A stretch of DNA of 64,000 nucleotides from Amycolatopsis umgeniensis. Lineage in GTDB: Bacteria > Actinomycetota > Actinomycetes > Mycobacteriales > Pseudonocardiaceae. The translations under genes were made by a program, and so were the position numbers. Where the stretch lies: NCBI RefSeq assembly GCF_014205155.1, contig NZ_JACHMX010000001.1, positions 2,852,001-2,916,000 of the forward strand. Direction: 5' to 3'. The notes under the pieces are model-generated. The model was not told the origin of the DNA, made no database searches, and saw nothing but the letters and a program-made list of their open reading frames with translations. Below are positions 53,354 to 62,623 of this stretch, one piece after another (within the stretch, counting starts at the first letter, position 1; each line of letters starts with the position of its first letter).

Positions 53354-54873
53354 GCACCGAGGCACCACCGGAAGCCGTCGTCGGCCCGTGGCACCGCCTC
53401 GACCGCCGGATGCTGCTGATCCGGCCGGTGCTCGACGTCGTCAAATCGCTGCCGGTGCTGATCGGGACGGTGATCCTCGGCCGGGGCAACGGCTGGGAGT
53501 GGATCGGGCTCGGCGTCACCGCGCTGACCGTGTTCGTCGGCATCTCGCACGTGCTCACTTCGCGGTATCGCATCACCGACGGCCAGGTCGAATGGACCAC
53601 GGGCCTGCTGCTGCGCAAACATCGCGCGATCCCGCTGGACCGGATCCGCACCGTCGACGTCACCTCGGAGCCGAAGCACCGCCTGTTCTCGCTCAGCGCC
53701 GTGCGCATCGGCACCGGACGGCATTCCATCGGGCAGGGCGCGAGCGGCGACCAGCTGGTGCTCGACGCCGTCAGCAAGACCGAGGCACACCGGCTGCGCA
53801 CGGTTCTCTTGCACCGCAGGGAAATCGTCGCGGAAGCCGAGACCGCCCCGCCGCCGGAGCAGATCGTGGCGGAGGTCGACCGGAAGTGGGTGCGGTACGC
53901 GCCGTTCACCCTGTCCGGACTCGCCGTGGTGGGCGCGGTGTTCGCCGCGGTCTGGCATTTCGCGCATCAGCTGAACATCGCCCCGGAGAACGTCGGACCG
54001 CTGCGGGATCTCATGGACGATCTGGCGAACACCGCGGTCTGGCTGATCGTCGTGGTCGCCGCGATCGCCCTGCTGGTGGTCGTCTCGCTGCTTTCCGTCG
54101 GCGGATACGTGCTCTCGTTCTGGAACTTCAAGCTCACCAGGGAAACCGAAGGCACCCTGCACATCCGGCGCGGACTGATCACCACGCGTTCGGTGTCCAT
54201 CGAAGAGGACAGGCTCCGCGGCGTCGAGGTGAAGGAACCGCTGCCGCTGCGGATCGCGGGCGGCGCGCGGCTCACCGCGATCGCGGGCGGGCTGCGCGAG
54301 GGCAAAGGCGGGGACAAGGGCGGCGGGCTTCTGCTGCCGCCCGCGCCCGTCGGCCGGGTCCACGAGGTCGCGGCCGAGGTGCTGCGGGAGAACTTCGACC
54401 CGGCCACCGTGCCGCTGAACCGGCATCCGCGACGCGCGCTGACCAGGCGGCTCACCAGGGCGATCGGCGGCGTGCTGATCCTGGCGGCGGCGCTGTTCGG
54501 CCTGGCGTGGATCGATTTCCTGCCGGGGTGGATGTGGCAGGTCGCGCTCGGCCTGGTGCCGTTCGCGGCGCTCGTGGGCTGGGACGGCTACCGCAACCTC
54601 GGCCACGCGATCGTCGGCCGGTACCTGGTCAGCCGCTCCGGTTCACTGGCGCGCTCGACGGTGGCGATCCGGCGCGAAGGGCTCACCGGGATCGTCGTCA
54701 GCCGGTCGTTCTTCCAGCGCCGTGGCGGGTTGATCACCGTGACCGCCCCGATCGCGGCGGGCAGGGGCGGCTATCTGGTGGTCGACGTCGGCGAATCGGC
54801 CGGGCTGGCGATGGCGGAACAGGCCGCGCCCGGCCTGCTCACGCCGTTCTTGCAGCGGGAGACTCAGCGGTAG
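53350..54873 (+). CDS. Membrane protein with bacterial PH domains (YdbT-like)
   Basis: The 507-residue protein contains repeated membrane-helix pairs each followed by a bPH2 domain (YRITDGQVEWTTGLLLRKHRAIPLDRIRTVDVT at about 76-108; a second set with LTRETEGTLHIRRGLITTRSVSIEEDRLRGVEV at about 260-295; a third near 415-470). This is the YdbT arrangement. It starts in the stop of the YdbS-like gene and forms a pair with it. It converges with the SDR gene, overlapping its 3' end by ten bases. Confidence 0.85.
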   Translation: MSTEAPPEAVVGPWHRLDRRMLLIRPVLDVVKSLPVLIGTVILGRGNGWEWIGLGVTALTVFVGISHVLTSRYRITDGQVEWTTGLLLRKHRAIPLDRIRTVDVTSEPKHRLFSLSAVRIGTGRHSIGQGASGDQLVLDAVSKTEAHRLRTVLLHRREIVAEAETAPPPEQIVAEVDRKWVRYAPFTLSGLAVVGAVFAAVWHFAHQLNIAPENVGPLRDLMDDLANTAVWLIVVVAAIALLVVVSLLSVGGYVLSFWNFKLTRETEGTLHIRRGLITTRSVSIEEDRLRGVEVKEPLPLRIAGGARLTAIAGGLREGKGGDKGGGLLLPPAPVGRVHEVAAEVLRENFDPATVPLNRHPRRALTRRLTRAIGGVLILAAALFGLAWIDFLPGWMWQVALGLVPFAALVGWDGYRNLGHAIVGRYLVSRSGSLARSTVAIRREGLTGIVVSRSFFQRRGGLITVTAPIAAGRGGYLVVDVGESAGLAMAEQAAPGLLTPFLQRETQR

Positions 54874-55772
54874 CCGGTGACGTCCGCCGGTTTGCCCGCG
54901 TCCTGGACCTCCACGAGATAACGCCAGGAGTCGGGACGGCTGCCGTCGAGGTCGGTGAATCCGTATTCCTTCGCCAATTCACCGCTGGACACCGATTTCC
55001 CGTTCCAGCGGGCCACTTCCGCGTCGCCCGCCAGTGCCGCGACGGCCCGGCCGACGAACGCCGGGCTTTCAGAAATGGCGAAGTGCGGCTGCACCTTCGT
55101 CGCGTCCCGCCAATTCTCTTCGGTGACCTGATAAGCGTCGAGCATCGCCTCGGAACGCAGCCAGCCCGGCGTCACCGCCACCGCGGTACCACCATGCGGT
55201 TCCAATTCGTGCCCGAGCGCGAACGCCATCCGGTTCACCGCGGTCTTGGCGAGATCGTAGAAGAACGAAACGCGGTAGTTACCCGAGTTGTACTCGGTGG
55301 TCCCGTCGTTCACCTCGACGACCAGCGCACCCGGCCTCTTGATCATGAGCGGGAGAGCGAAATGACTGGTGATGGCGTGGGTGTCGATCGCGAGCCGCAG
55401 CGTCCGCAGCCCGGTGTCCAAAGTGGACTCCCAGACCGTTTTACCCCATTCGATGGGCGCGCCGTAGATGTCGTTGACCAGGACGTCCAGCGCACCCTGT
55501 TCGGCGTCGATCCGTTCCACCAGCTCGCGGACCTGATCGGCCTCCAAATGGTCTACGCCGATCGCGATGCCGTGCCCGCCCGCTTCGTCGACGAGCGCCG
55601 CCGTCTCCTCGATCGTCTCCGGGCGATTCATTTCGGATCTCCGGGAACCGGTGCTGCGGCCGGTCACGTAAACGGTCGCGCCCGCGGCCCCCAGCTGCAC
55701 CGCTATTCCCCGCCCGGCCCCGCGAGTCGCGCCCGCGACCAACGCGATCTTGCCCGCCAATGGCTTTTCCAT
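54864..55772 (-). CDS. SDR-family oxidoreductase
   Basis: The 302-residue protein is a classical SDR with an N-terminal KIALVAGATRGAGRGIAVQLG (residues 8-28; AGATRGAGRG in place of TGxxxGIG), a DVLVNDIYG segment in place of NNAG, and FFYDLAKTAVNRM (YxxxK, about 208-212). It is divergent from an IclR regulator with an inverted repeat between, so it is probably its target. GGAGG lies directly before ATG 55772. Substrate unknown. Confidence 0.9.
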   Translation of the reverse strand: MEKPLAGKIALVAGATRGAGRGIAVQLGAAGATVYVTGRSTGSRRSEMNRPETIEETAALVDEAGGHGIAIGVDHLEADQVRELVERIDAEQGALDVLVNDIYGAPIEWGKTVWESTLDTGLRTLRLAIDTHAITSHFALPLMIKRPGALVVEVNDGTTEYNSGNYRVSFFYDLAKTAVNRMAFALGHELEPHGGTAVAVTPGWLRSEAMLDAYQVTEENWRDATKVQPHFAISESPAFVGRAVAALAGDAEVARWNGKSVSSGELAKEYGFTDLDGSRPDSWRYLVEVQDAGKPADVTGYR

Positions 55773-55823
55773 CCTCCGAACCTAGCAAGAAGTCCGTTTG
55801 TTCGTGGACCAAAGTCCCTGGTC

Positions 55824-55868
55824 GGCAATTCACACAATGTGCTACTTTCTTGACTCTTTGTGATTGCC
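55824..55868. promoter_or_regulatory. Candidate operator between the SDR and IclR genes
   Basis: GGCAATTCACA (55824-55834) and TGTGATTGCC (55859-55868) form an inverted repeat with one unpaired base, flanking the divergent start regions. A shorter CACA-caa-TGTG lies within it. Confidence 0.5.
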
Positions 55869-55884
55869 CCGGCGAGAGGTCGAG

Positions 55885-56664
55885 ATGACGCCTGCCGCAC
55901 GATCCCTGGACACCACCGCTCCCCCGAAACGCACCCCCGGCGCCAGCAGCTCACGCAAAGTCCTCCAGCTGCTGCTCTCCTTTTCCGAACGCCGGTGGGA
56001 CGCGAGTGTCGCCGAACTCGCCGCGAGGATCGGCACCCCCGTGGCCACGACATATCGCTATGTCGCGCTACTGAAGGAACTCCAACTACTGGAGGAGGGC
56101 AAGACAGGCCGCTATCACGTGACGAGCCAGGTGATGCCGCTCGCGCGGGCGGCGCAACTGGCCAACGACCTCGCCCGGCTGGCACGTCCCGCGATGGAGG
56201 AGGCGGCGCGCGACCTCGGCGAGACGGTCCTGCTGTTCCAGCATTTCGGCGATTCCGCGGTCTGCGCGGACCGGGTCGAATGCGAACGCGCGATGCGCTT
56301 CACGTTCCAGCCAGGCCATTCCGTCCCGCTCGGCGCCGGCGCGTCGGGCAAGATGCTGCTCGCCATGCTGCCGGAAGGCGAACGCGAAAGACGTCTTTCG
56401 TCGATCGTGCAGCGTCGCGGGCCCAGCGTGCGGGAAGAGGTCAAACGCGCCGGTGTCAACCGGTATTCGGTCAGCTGGGGCGAACTGGACGACGGCGTCT
56501 GGTCGTGTTCGGTGCCGATCCCGAGCACCGGGCACCGGCCCGCGGTGCTGAGCCTCGCCGCCCCCGCGACCCGCATCAGCGACGAAGCGAAGCGGGCCGC
56601 CATCGTCGCGCTCCAGTCGTACGCGAGCCGGATCCACCGCGCCGTTTCGTCGTTCTCTCTTTAA
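55885..56664 (+). CDS. IclR-family transcriptional regulator
   Basis: The 259-residue protein has a winged-helix N-terminus (SSRKVLQLLLSFSERRWDASVAELAARIGTPVATTYRYVALLKELQLLEEGKTGRYHVTSQ, about 24-80) and the IclR effector domain (ETVLLFQHFGDSAVCADRVE, HSVPLGAGASGKMLLAMLPE). GAGAGGT before ATG 55885 sets the start. By position it controls the divergent SDR gene. Ligand unknown. Confidence 0.92.
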   Translation: MTPAARSLDTTAPPKRTPGASSSRKVLQLLLSFSERRWDASVAELAARIGTPVATTYRYVALLKELQLLEEGKTGRYHVTSQVMPLARAAQLANDLARLARPAMEEAARDLGETVLLFQHFGDSAVCADRVECERAMRFTFQPGHSVPLGAGASGKMLLAMLPEGERERRLSSIVQRRGPSVREEVKRAGVNRYSVSWGELDDGVWSCSVPIPSTGHRPAVLSLAAPATRISDEAKRAAIVALQSYASRIHRAVSSFSL

Positions 56665-56705
56665 TTCGCGCGCGACCGCTCCCGCCGAGGGGTAGAACTC
56701 GACTC

Positions 56706-57200
56706 GTGATCCGACCGGCGACACCCGAAGACCTGCCCGCGCTCCAGGACATCGAACGAGCCGCGGGCGAGCCGTTCCGCGCGCTCGGCATGGCCGCGAT
56801 CGCCGACGACGACCCGCCTTCGCTCGCCGATCTCGCGGCCTACCAGAGCGTCGGTCACGCCTGGGTCTGCGACACCGGCGACGGCCCGGTGGCGTACCTG
56901 CTCGCCGAGGTCGTCGACGGGCACGGCCACATCGAGCAGGTGTCCGTCCATCCGGACCACGCGCGGCGAGGTCTCGGACGACGGCTGATCGAGCACGCGG
57001 CGGAGTGGGCTTCGCGCGAAGGGCTCGCCGGACTGACGCTGACGACGTACGCCGAGGTGCCCTGGAACGCGCCGTACTACGCCCGGCTCGGCTTCGCGAC
57101 GCTCGACGAGGACGACCTCACCGACGGTCTGCGAGCCATCCGAACCCACGAAATCGCCCGTGGCCTGGACGCGTGGCCGAGGGTGACCATGCGGCGATGA
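56706..57200 (+). CDS. GNAT-family N-acetyltransferase
   Basis: The 164-residue protein has the GNAT fold: VIRPATPEDLPALQDIERAAGE at the start, HIEQVSVHPDHARRGLGRRLIEHAAEWA (acetyl-CoA loop, about 75-102) and PYYARLGFATL. It starts at GTG 56706. Substrate unknown. Confidence 0.92.
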   Translation: MIRPATPEDLPALQDIERAAGEPFRALGMAAIADDDPPSLADLAAYQSVGHAWVCDTGDGPVAYLLAEVVDGHGHIEQVSVHPDHARRGLGRRLIEHAAEWASREGLAGLTLTTYAEVPWNAPYYARLGFATLDEDDLTDGLRAIRTHEIARGLDAWPRVTMRR

Positions 57201-57310
57201 CCCGCACGGGGGGTTCGATTGGCCACGCCTATCGAACGTGTGTTCTACTGTGCGCGCCGGCCCCGGAGGGGGAAGCTCCGCGGGCCGGCACCGGAGCAGA
57301 GGAGACACGG

Positions 57311-57505
57311 ATGGCGGTCAAGATCACCCATCTCACCAATGGCCAGCAGGTGCGCTTCGCCAACGCGGACGGCGCCCGGCGCTATGCCGAGATCATCGGC
57401 GGCGGCGTCGACAAATGGCGGTTCACCGTGGTCAGCGGGCATGAGCTCCCGGAAATGTCGGGACGGGTGGTCCATGTGCCGGTATGGCGGATGACCTCCC
57501 GGTGA
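57311..57505 (+). CDS. Small conserved-looking protein of unknown function
   Basis: The 64-residue basic protein (VKITHLTNGQQVRFANADGARRYAEII, ending VHVPVWRMTSR) has a strong site, AGAGGAGA, 8 bases before ATG 57311 and regular codon use. I recognise no domain. It is not linked to its neighbours. The good ribosome binding site makes it likely to be translated. Confidence 0.65.
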   Translation: MAVKITHLTNGQQVRFANADGARRYAEIIGGGVDKWRFTVVSGHELPEMSGRVVHVPVWRMTSR

Positions 57506-57581
57506 CACCCGGACCGTCCGCGTGGATCACCACCGCGGACAACGAGGGCGACGAACTCCGTCTCCGCTGAGACCGGCGGTG

Positions 57582-57705
57582 TCATGAAGGGACCTGGTCC
57601 CGTCGGCTGTGCCCCTCATGACCGAGTTCGAGCCCTCGTGCACGTCGCGAGGCGTGACATGAAGGGGCCTTTCACGGCTGAATTCGCCGTGGGAGGCCCC
57701 TTCAT
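57582..57705. repeat. Palindromic repeat family C (ATGAAGGG type)
   Basis: TCATGAAGGG/CCCCTCATGA (57582-57621, imperfect) is followed by a long stem ATGAAGGGGCC...GCCGTGGGAGGCCCCTTCAT (57659-57705, arms of 20 bp with two mismatches). They lie between the small protein gene and the convergent PPOX gene and may end transcription. Confidence 0.75.
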
Positions 57706-57729
57706 CGCGTCGGCACTTCGCGCCTCGCC

Positions 57730-58167
57730 TCAGGACTCCGGCAGGATTCCGCGCCGGAAGGGCTCGACTCCGACCACGTGGCGAACGCGATCCGGCTCGA
57801 CGAGGATCTTGACCCGCCGCTCGCCGGGGATCCGCCATTCGAACCGGTCGGTTCCGACGTACTTCTTCGCCAGCCGGTCCATGCAGCGGTCCGCCTCGTC
57901 ACCCTCGACGAACTCGACGGCGCGGCCGTGGATCACGACCCGGTCATAGGGATTGCCCGCGTCCACGCAGGAGAGCGACACCCGCGGATCGCGGCGCAGG
58001 TTTTCCTCCTTCACGCGGCCGACGGCGGTGTTGAACACGATGTGCTCGCCCTCGACGTCGATCCACATGGGCGACACCTGGGGCGAACCGTCCTGGTTCA
58101 CCGTGGCCAGATGCCAGAAGTTCGGCGCCACGACCCAGTCACGGACCTGCTCGCTCAATCCGGCCAC
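57730..58167 (-). CDS. PPOX-class (F420/FMN) oxidoreductase
   Basis: The 145-residue protein has the pyridoxamine-phosphate-oxidase-like split barrel: FWHLATVNQDGSPQVSPMWIDVEGEHIVFNTAVGRVKEENLRRDPRVSLS (about 18-67), a typical F420-dependent actinobacterial pattern. Its substrate is not known; it may reduce with F420H2. GTG/ATG 58167 begins the conserved part. Confidence 0.9.
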   Translation of the reverse strand: MAGLSEQVRDWVVAPNFWHLATVNQDGSPQVSPMWIDVEGEHIVFNTAVGRVKEENLRRDPRVSLSCVDAGNPYDRVVIHGRAVEFVEGDEADRCMDRLAKKYVGTDRFEWRIPGERRVKILVEPDRVRHVVGVEPFRRGILPES

Positions 58168-58207
58168 CCGGCTCCCCTTTCCCCGTCACGCTGGTAGAAC
58201 CTGCTTG

Positions 58208-58339
58208 GTGAACCACTTCTACCACCGCATCGACAGCATCGGCGCCCGAGTCGAACTGGTCGATCTCTCCGCACAAGACGGCTTCCTGAACACCTGGAAG
58301 CCAGATGCGGCACCGATGCCGCTGCTCGAACTCCCGTAG
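58208..58339 (+). CDS. Very short possible protein, 43 residues
   Basis: A frame from GTG 58208 reads VNHFYHRIDSIGARVELVDL and ends MPLLELP, with balanced composition. It fills the gap between two divergent or convergent minus-strand genes. No good ribosome binding site is seen. It could be noncoding. Confidence 0.3.
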   Translation: MNHFYHRIDSIGARVELVDLSAQDGFLNTWKPDAAPMPLLELP

Positions 58340-58342
58340 CCG

Positions 58343-59614
58343 TCAGACCAGCCGGTCCAGCGCTCGAGGCAGGGCCGAAGCGAGCAGATCCAGTTCGGCC
58401 TCCCCCGCGATCAACGGCGGCGAGACCGCGATCCCCTTGGCGAGGTTCCGCACGAGGACGCCCTCCTCCCGCGCCGTCCGCTGCAGCCGGTTCGGCGCGC
58501 CCGCGTCGGACGCGAGGAAATCGGCCTCGAGTTCCACCGCGCCGAGGAAGCCGAGCCCGGCCCGGACCTCCGCGACCAGCGGATGCGAAGCCAGTCCGGA
58601 AAGCGCGTCCGCCAGCGGCTTCTCCAGTTCGCGCCCGCGCGGGATGAGCCCGTCGCGCTCGTAGATGTCCAACGTCGCGTTCCCCGCGGCGCAGGCGACG
58701 GGGTGCCCCGCGTACGTCGCGCCGTGCCGCAGCACCGGCGCGCCCGGCTTGCCGGTGAAGAACGGCTCGGCCACCTTCGGCGCGACGATCAGCGCGCCCA
58801 GCGGGATCGTCCCGCCGGTGATGCCCTTCGCGGTCGTGATCATGTCCGGCTTCACGGCCCACCGGTCGATGCCGAACCAGGTCCCCAGCCGCCCGAACGC
58901 GGCGATCACACAGTCCGCGACGAACAGCACGCCGTGTTCGCGGCAGATCTCCGCGACCGTCTCGATGTACCCGTCCGGCGGCAGCAGGACCCCGCCCGCG
59001 CCGATCACCGGTTCGCAGAAGAACGCCGCGACCCGCTCCGGCCCGACCCGCCGGATCTCCGCTTCGAGCGCTTCCGCGCTGTCGTAGGGCACGTGCGAGA
59101 TGTCGCTCGGCAGCGGCCCGAAGCCCGTCGCGTTGGCCGCGATGCCGCCGACGGCCGTACCGAAACCGTGCGTGCCGTGGTAGCCCTGCACCCGCCCGAT
59201 GACGTGCACCTTCTCCGGACGCCCGGTATGCGAAAAATGCGCTCGCGCGATCTTGACGGCGGTGTCGATGACGTCGCCGCCGCCCGAACCGAAGAACACC
59301 TTCGAACCCGGTTCCGGTGCCAGCGCGGAAACCCGCTCGGCGAGCTTCAGCGCGGGCTCGTTGGCGTTGTAGCCGAACAGGTTGTACGAGTCGAGCGTCC
59401 GCAACTGGTCCGCGACGGCCTGCGCGATCTCCTCGCGCCCGTGCCCGAAGTTCGCGTACCAGAGCGACGCGGTCGCGTCGAAGTAGCGCTTCCCCTCGTC
59501 GTCCCAGACATAGGAACCCTCACCGCGGGCGATGACCAGCCGGTCTCCGTCGACCGCCCCCATGTCCGCGAAGGGGTGCCACAACGGATTGCGCGCGGAC
59601 GCCGACGAAACCAT
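58343..59614 (-). CDS. Class III PLP aminotransferase
   Basis: The 423-residue protein has class III hallmarks: YVWDDEGKRYFDATASLWYANFGHGREEIA (about residues 30-60), SNKVFFGSGGGDVIDTAVKIAR-like TPxx loop, GYHGTHGFGTA, LFVADCVIAAFGRLG with the PLP aspartate, and DMITTAKGITGGTIPLGA with the catalytic lysine (near 268). It transfers an amino group, probably from an omega-amino acid to pyruvate or from aspartate. AGGAAG precedes ATG 59614. It is divergent from the alpha-galactosidase. The class III enzymes also take diamines; the substrate is open. Confidence 0.92.
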   Translation of the reverse strand: MVSSASARNPLWHPFADMGAVDGDRLVIARGEGSYVWDDEGKRYFDATASLWYANFGHGREEIAQAVADQLRTLDSYNLFGYNANEPALKLAERVSALAPEPGSKVFFGSGGGDVIDTAVKIARAHFSHTGRPEKVHVIGRVQGYHGTHGFGTAVGGIAANATGFGPLPSDISHVPYDSAEALEAEIRRVGPERVAAFFCEPVIGAGGVLLPPDGYIETVAEICREHGVLFVADCVIAAFGRLGTWFGIDRWAVKPDMITTAKGITGGTIPLGALIVAPKVAEPFFTGKPGAPVLRHGATYAGHPVACAAGNATLDIYERDGLIPRGRELEKPLADALSGLASHPLVAEVRAGLGFLGAVELEADFLASDAGAPNRLQRTAREEGVLVRNLAKGIAVSPPLIAGEAELDLLASALPRALDRLV

Positions 59615-59829
59615 GATCTTCCTCCTCGTGCTCGTGCCCCCATCCTCACCCGGATCCGGCCGGGACGCGAACACTCCATCGTGCACAGTTCGCGCCGCGG
59701 ACCTGTCCGGTCTGTCGCCGCAACCTCCGGTGAATTTCCCACACCATCCCATCGGCCCTTGACCAGCGGTGGCCGATCCTGTTGCTTGATGGGTGAGTTT
59801 GTTCAAAGTTGAGCATTCTGGAGGAACTT

Positions 59830-61779
59830 ATGCGTCGTCTAGCCGGCACGCTCGTCGCCGCCTGCACGCTCACCGCCCTCTGCGCCGTCCCGGCGACAGC
59901 GGCCGAAAGCCCACCACCTGTCGCGACACCGCCGATGGGCTGGAACAGCTGGAACAAATTCGGCTGCGACATCACCGAACAGCTGATCCGCGAAACCGCC
60001 GACGCCATGGTGTCGTCCGGGATGAAGGCCGCGGGCTACCAGTACGTCAACCTCGACGACTGCTGGGCCGAGAAGAACCGCACCCCCGACGGGAAATACG
60101 AACCACACCGGACAAGGTTCCCCAGCGGCATCAAGGCCCTGGCCGACTACGTGCACGGCAAAGGCCTGAAGCTCGGCATCTACACCAGCGCGGGCACGGA
60201 AACCTGCGCGCGGACCATGCCGGGTTCGCTCGACCACGAAGAAGTCGACGCGCAAACGTTCGCGGACTGGGGAGTCGACTACCTCAAATACGACAACTGC
60301 CACAACCAGGGCCGTCCCGCGCTGGAGCGGTACACGAAAATGGGTGAGGCGCTGAAGAAGACCGGCCGCCCGATCGTCTACGCCCTCTGCGAATGGGGCG
60401 AGAACAAGCCCTGGGAATGGGGCAAGGGCGCGGGGGCGCAGTTGTGGCGCACCACCGGCGACATCAGCGACACCTGGTCGAGCATGACGAACCTCCTCGA
60501 CCAGCAGGTCGGCTTGGAAGGCTATGCCGGGCCCGGCGGCTGGAACGACCCGGACATGCTCGAGGTCGGCAACGGCGGCATGACCGACACGGAGTACCGC
60601 TCCCACTTCGCGCTCTGGTCGCTGCTCAACGCCCCGCTGCTGGCGGGCAACGACCTGCGCTCGATGTCCGAAGCGACGAAGAAGATCTTGCTGAACAAGG
60701 ATCTTCTCGCGGTCAACCAGGACTGGGGCGGCAAGCAGGGCCGCAAGGTCCGCGACGACGGCGACACCGAAGTCTGGGCCAAGCCGATGTCGGACGGCTC
60801 GAACGTCGTCGTGCTGTTCAATCGCGGTGGCGCGCCGGCGACCCTGTCCGCCACCGCCAAGGAGATCGGTGCCCCGGCCGCGGCGGGCTACCGTGTCCGG
60901 GATCTGTGGACAGGCGCCGAGACCGATTCCGCCGGAGTCCTGCGGGCAGGGCTGCCGAGCCACGGTTCCGCGGCCTTCCGGGTTTGGCCGTCGAAGCAGC
61001 CCAAGGCCGCGCCGCATACGACGCTTTCCTTGCGGTCTCCCGAATTCGCCGCCGCCGACAAGCCGTTCACCACGACACTCCAGGTGTTCAACGACGGCAG
61101 GACACCGCTGACCGAGGGCAAGGTGAAGCTCACCGTCGGAGCGGGCTGGAAGCCGGACGGCAGCACCGAGGTGAGGATTCCCGCTGTCGCGCCGGGAAAG
61201 TCGTGGGAGCGGAGCTGGACCGTGCGCCCGTCGTCCCCGGTCGGCGACCGCGTCGAGGTCTCCGGCCGGATCGACTACCGGACGTCATCGGGTGCGCGAT
61301 CCTTGTCCGTCCACGGAAGCGCTCCCCTCGTGAAACCGCCCGCCGCCGGGACGAGCGCGCTGTCGAAGGCGGCGTTCATGACGGCGGACAACGGCTACGG
61401 GCCGGTGGAACGCGGGACCAGCAACGGTGAATCGAGTGCCGGTGACGGGCACGAGATGAGCATCGGCGGGGTGACCTACGAAGACGGGCTGGGCGTCCAC
61501 GCGCCGTCGAAGGTCCGGCTCTACCTCGGCGGCGGATGCGCGTCGTTCAGTTCGTCCGTCGGTGTCGACGACGAGAAGGCCGGGGGCAGTGTGGCGTTCG
61601 AGATCGTCGGTGACGGCAAGCGGCTGGCGAACACCGGTGTGCTCAAGCGCGGCCAGGCGGCGCAGAAGCTTTCCGTGCCGCTGAGCGGGGTGCGGGTGCT
61701 CGATCTGGTCGTGACGGACGGCGGTGACGGCGTCGATTCCGACCACGCCGACTGGGCGGGTGCGACGCTGAACTGCTGA
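59830..61779 (+). CDS. Secreted GH27 alpha-galactosidase with NPCBM domain
   Basis: The 649-residue protein has a signal peptide (to about residue 25, ATA-AES), a GH27 catalytic domain (about 30-395) with PPMGWNSWNKFGCDI, NLDDCW, WGVDYLKYDNCHNQ (nucleophile Asp near 155) and GWNDPDMLEVGN (acid/base Asp near 241), a beta-sandwich and an NEW3-like region (about 395-505), and a C-terminal NPCBM-type domain (about 515-649, MSIGGVTYEDGLGVHAPSKV). It removes alpha-galactose residues from plant or other polysaccharides outside the cell. GGAGG precedes ATG 59830. Confidence 0.93.
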   Translation: MRRLAGTLVAACTLTALCAVPATAAESPPPVATPPMGWNSWNKFGCDITEQLIRETADAMVSSGMKAAGYQYVNLDDCWAEKNRTPDGKYEPHRTRFPSGIKALADYVHGKGLKLGIYTSAGTETCARTMPGSLDHEEVDAQTFADWGVDYLKYDNCHNQGRPALERYTKMGEALKKTGRPIVYALCEWGENKPWEWGKGAGAQLWRTTGDISDTWSSMTNLLDQQVGLEGYAGPGGWNDPDMLEVGNGGMTDTEYRSHFALWSLLNAPLLAGNDLRSMSEATKKILLNKDLLAVNQDWGGKQGRKVRDDGDTEVWAKPMSDGSNVVVLFNRGGAPATLSATAKEIGAPAAAGYRVRDLWTGAETDSAGVLRAGLPSHGSAAFRVWPSKQPKAAPHTTLSLRSPEFAAADKPFTTTLQVFNDGRTPLTEGKVKLTVGAGWKPDGSTEVRIPAVAPGKSWERSWTVRPSSPVGDRVEVSGRIDYRTSSGARSLSVHGSAPLVKPPAAGTSALSKAAFMTADNGYGPVERGTSNGESSAGDGHEMSIGGVTYEDGLGVHAPSKVRLYLGGGCASFSSSVGVDDEKAGGSVAFEIVGDGKRLANTGVLKRGQAAQKLSVPLSGVRVLDLVVTDGGDGVDSDHADWAGATLNC

Positions 61780-61816
61780 CGCCTCGCGAGAACCGTCCTA
61801 GCCACTCACGAAAGCC

Positions 61817-61871
61817 GTCCGTGAAGGCCTCCTTCCCTACCTTGAGCGTAGGGAAGGAGGCCTTCACGGAC
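61817..61871. repeat. Palindromic repeat family A, copy 2
   Basis: Perfect 24-bp arms (61817-61840 and 61848-61871) identical to those of the copy at 15549, with a loop CTTGAGC that is nearly the complement of the other loop. It sits between the convergent alpha-galactosidase and GntR genes. Confidence 0.9.
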
Positions 61872-61923
61872 GTGCGATCCACCGCCAGCCACATCCGGCA
61901 GACGCCGTAGACACCCTCACCAC

Positions 61924-62619
61924 TCACGAGCCGCGGCGATCGTAAGCGGCCAGAAGCTGCTTTTCCGCATCCCGCAGGTACTTCTCCAGCGCCGTCTCCG
62001 CGGGCCCGAACCGCCCTCGCTCCAGATCCCGCAGGATCCGCTCATGCCGCTCCAGGAACGGCTCGAAGAACGCGCGCGTGTTCTCCGCCAGCACGAAGAA
62101 GAGCCGTGTCTCCGCCAGCACCTGGCGCATCGTCGTGCTGACCCGCTCGCTGTCCGCCAGATCGCCGAGCGCCTGATGGAACGCGATACTCGCGGTCCCG
62201 ACGGCCTGCCAGTCGCCTTCGTCGGCCGCGGCACGCCCCTCCCGCACCGCTCGGGCGACAGCAGAAAGATCCACAGTGGACAGTTCGGACGCGCGCCGCA
62301 GCGCACCGCATTCGGTGACCCGCCGCATGACGTAGAGATCCGAGATGTCCTGCGCCGTCAGCTCCCGTACGAACACGCCTCGGTTGAGTTCGTGTACCGC
62401 GAGCCGTTCGTGCGCCAGCAGCTGGAACGACTCCCGCAAGGTGTTGCGCGAAACGCCCAGCGCGGCGCTGATCGACGGTTCGGAAAGCCTCGACCCAGGT
62501 GGGAAGACGCCTTCGGTGATGCGCTGGCGCAGGATCTCGGCGACCCGTTCCGCTGTCCCGCTCCGTTCGAGCAGTGGTCTGTCGCGGGCAAGCGTCTCCT
62601 CGGCATCCACAGTGGACAC
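61924..62619 (-). CDS. GntR-family (FadR/VanR-type) transcriptional regulator
   Basis: The protein (about 231 residues from GTG 62619) has a GntR winged helix (TAERVAEILRQRITEGVFPPGSRLSEPSISAALGVSRNTLRESFQLLAHERLAVHELNRGVFV) and an FCD effector domain with metal-type residues (YVMRRVTECGALRRA, FHQALGDLADSERV). It is directly downstream of the SDR gene and probably regulates the catabolic set (SDR, hydantoinase-B-like). Start codon is uncertain; GTG 62610 is an alternative. Confidence 0.9.
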   Translation of the reverse strand: MSTVDAEETLARDRPLLERSGTAERVAEILRQRITEGVFPPGSRLSEPSISAALGVSRNTLRESFQLLAHERLAVHELNRGVFVRELTAQDISDLYVMRRVTECGALRRASELSTVDLSAVARAVREGRAAADEGDWQAVGTASIAFHQALGDLADSERVSTTMRQVLAETRLFFVLAENTRAFFEPFLERHERILRDLERGRFGPAETALEKYLRDAEKQLLAAYDRRGS

Positions 62620-62623
62620 AGCG

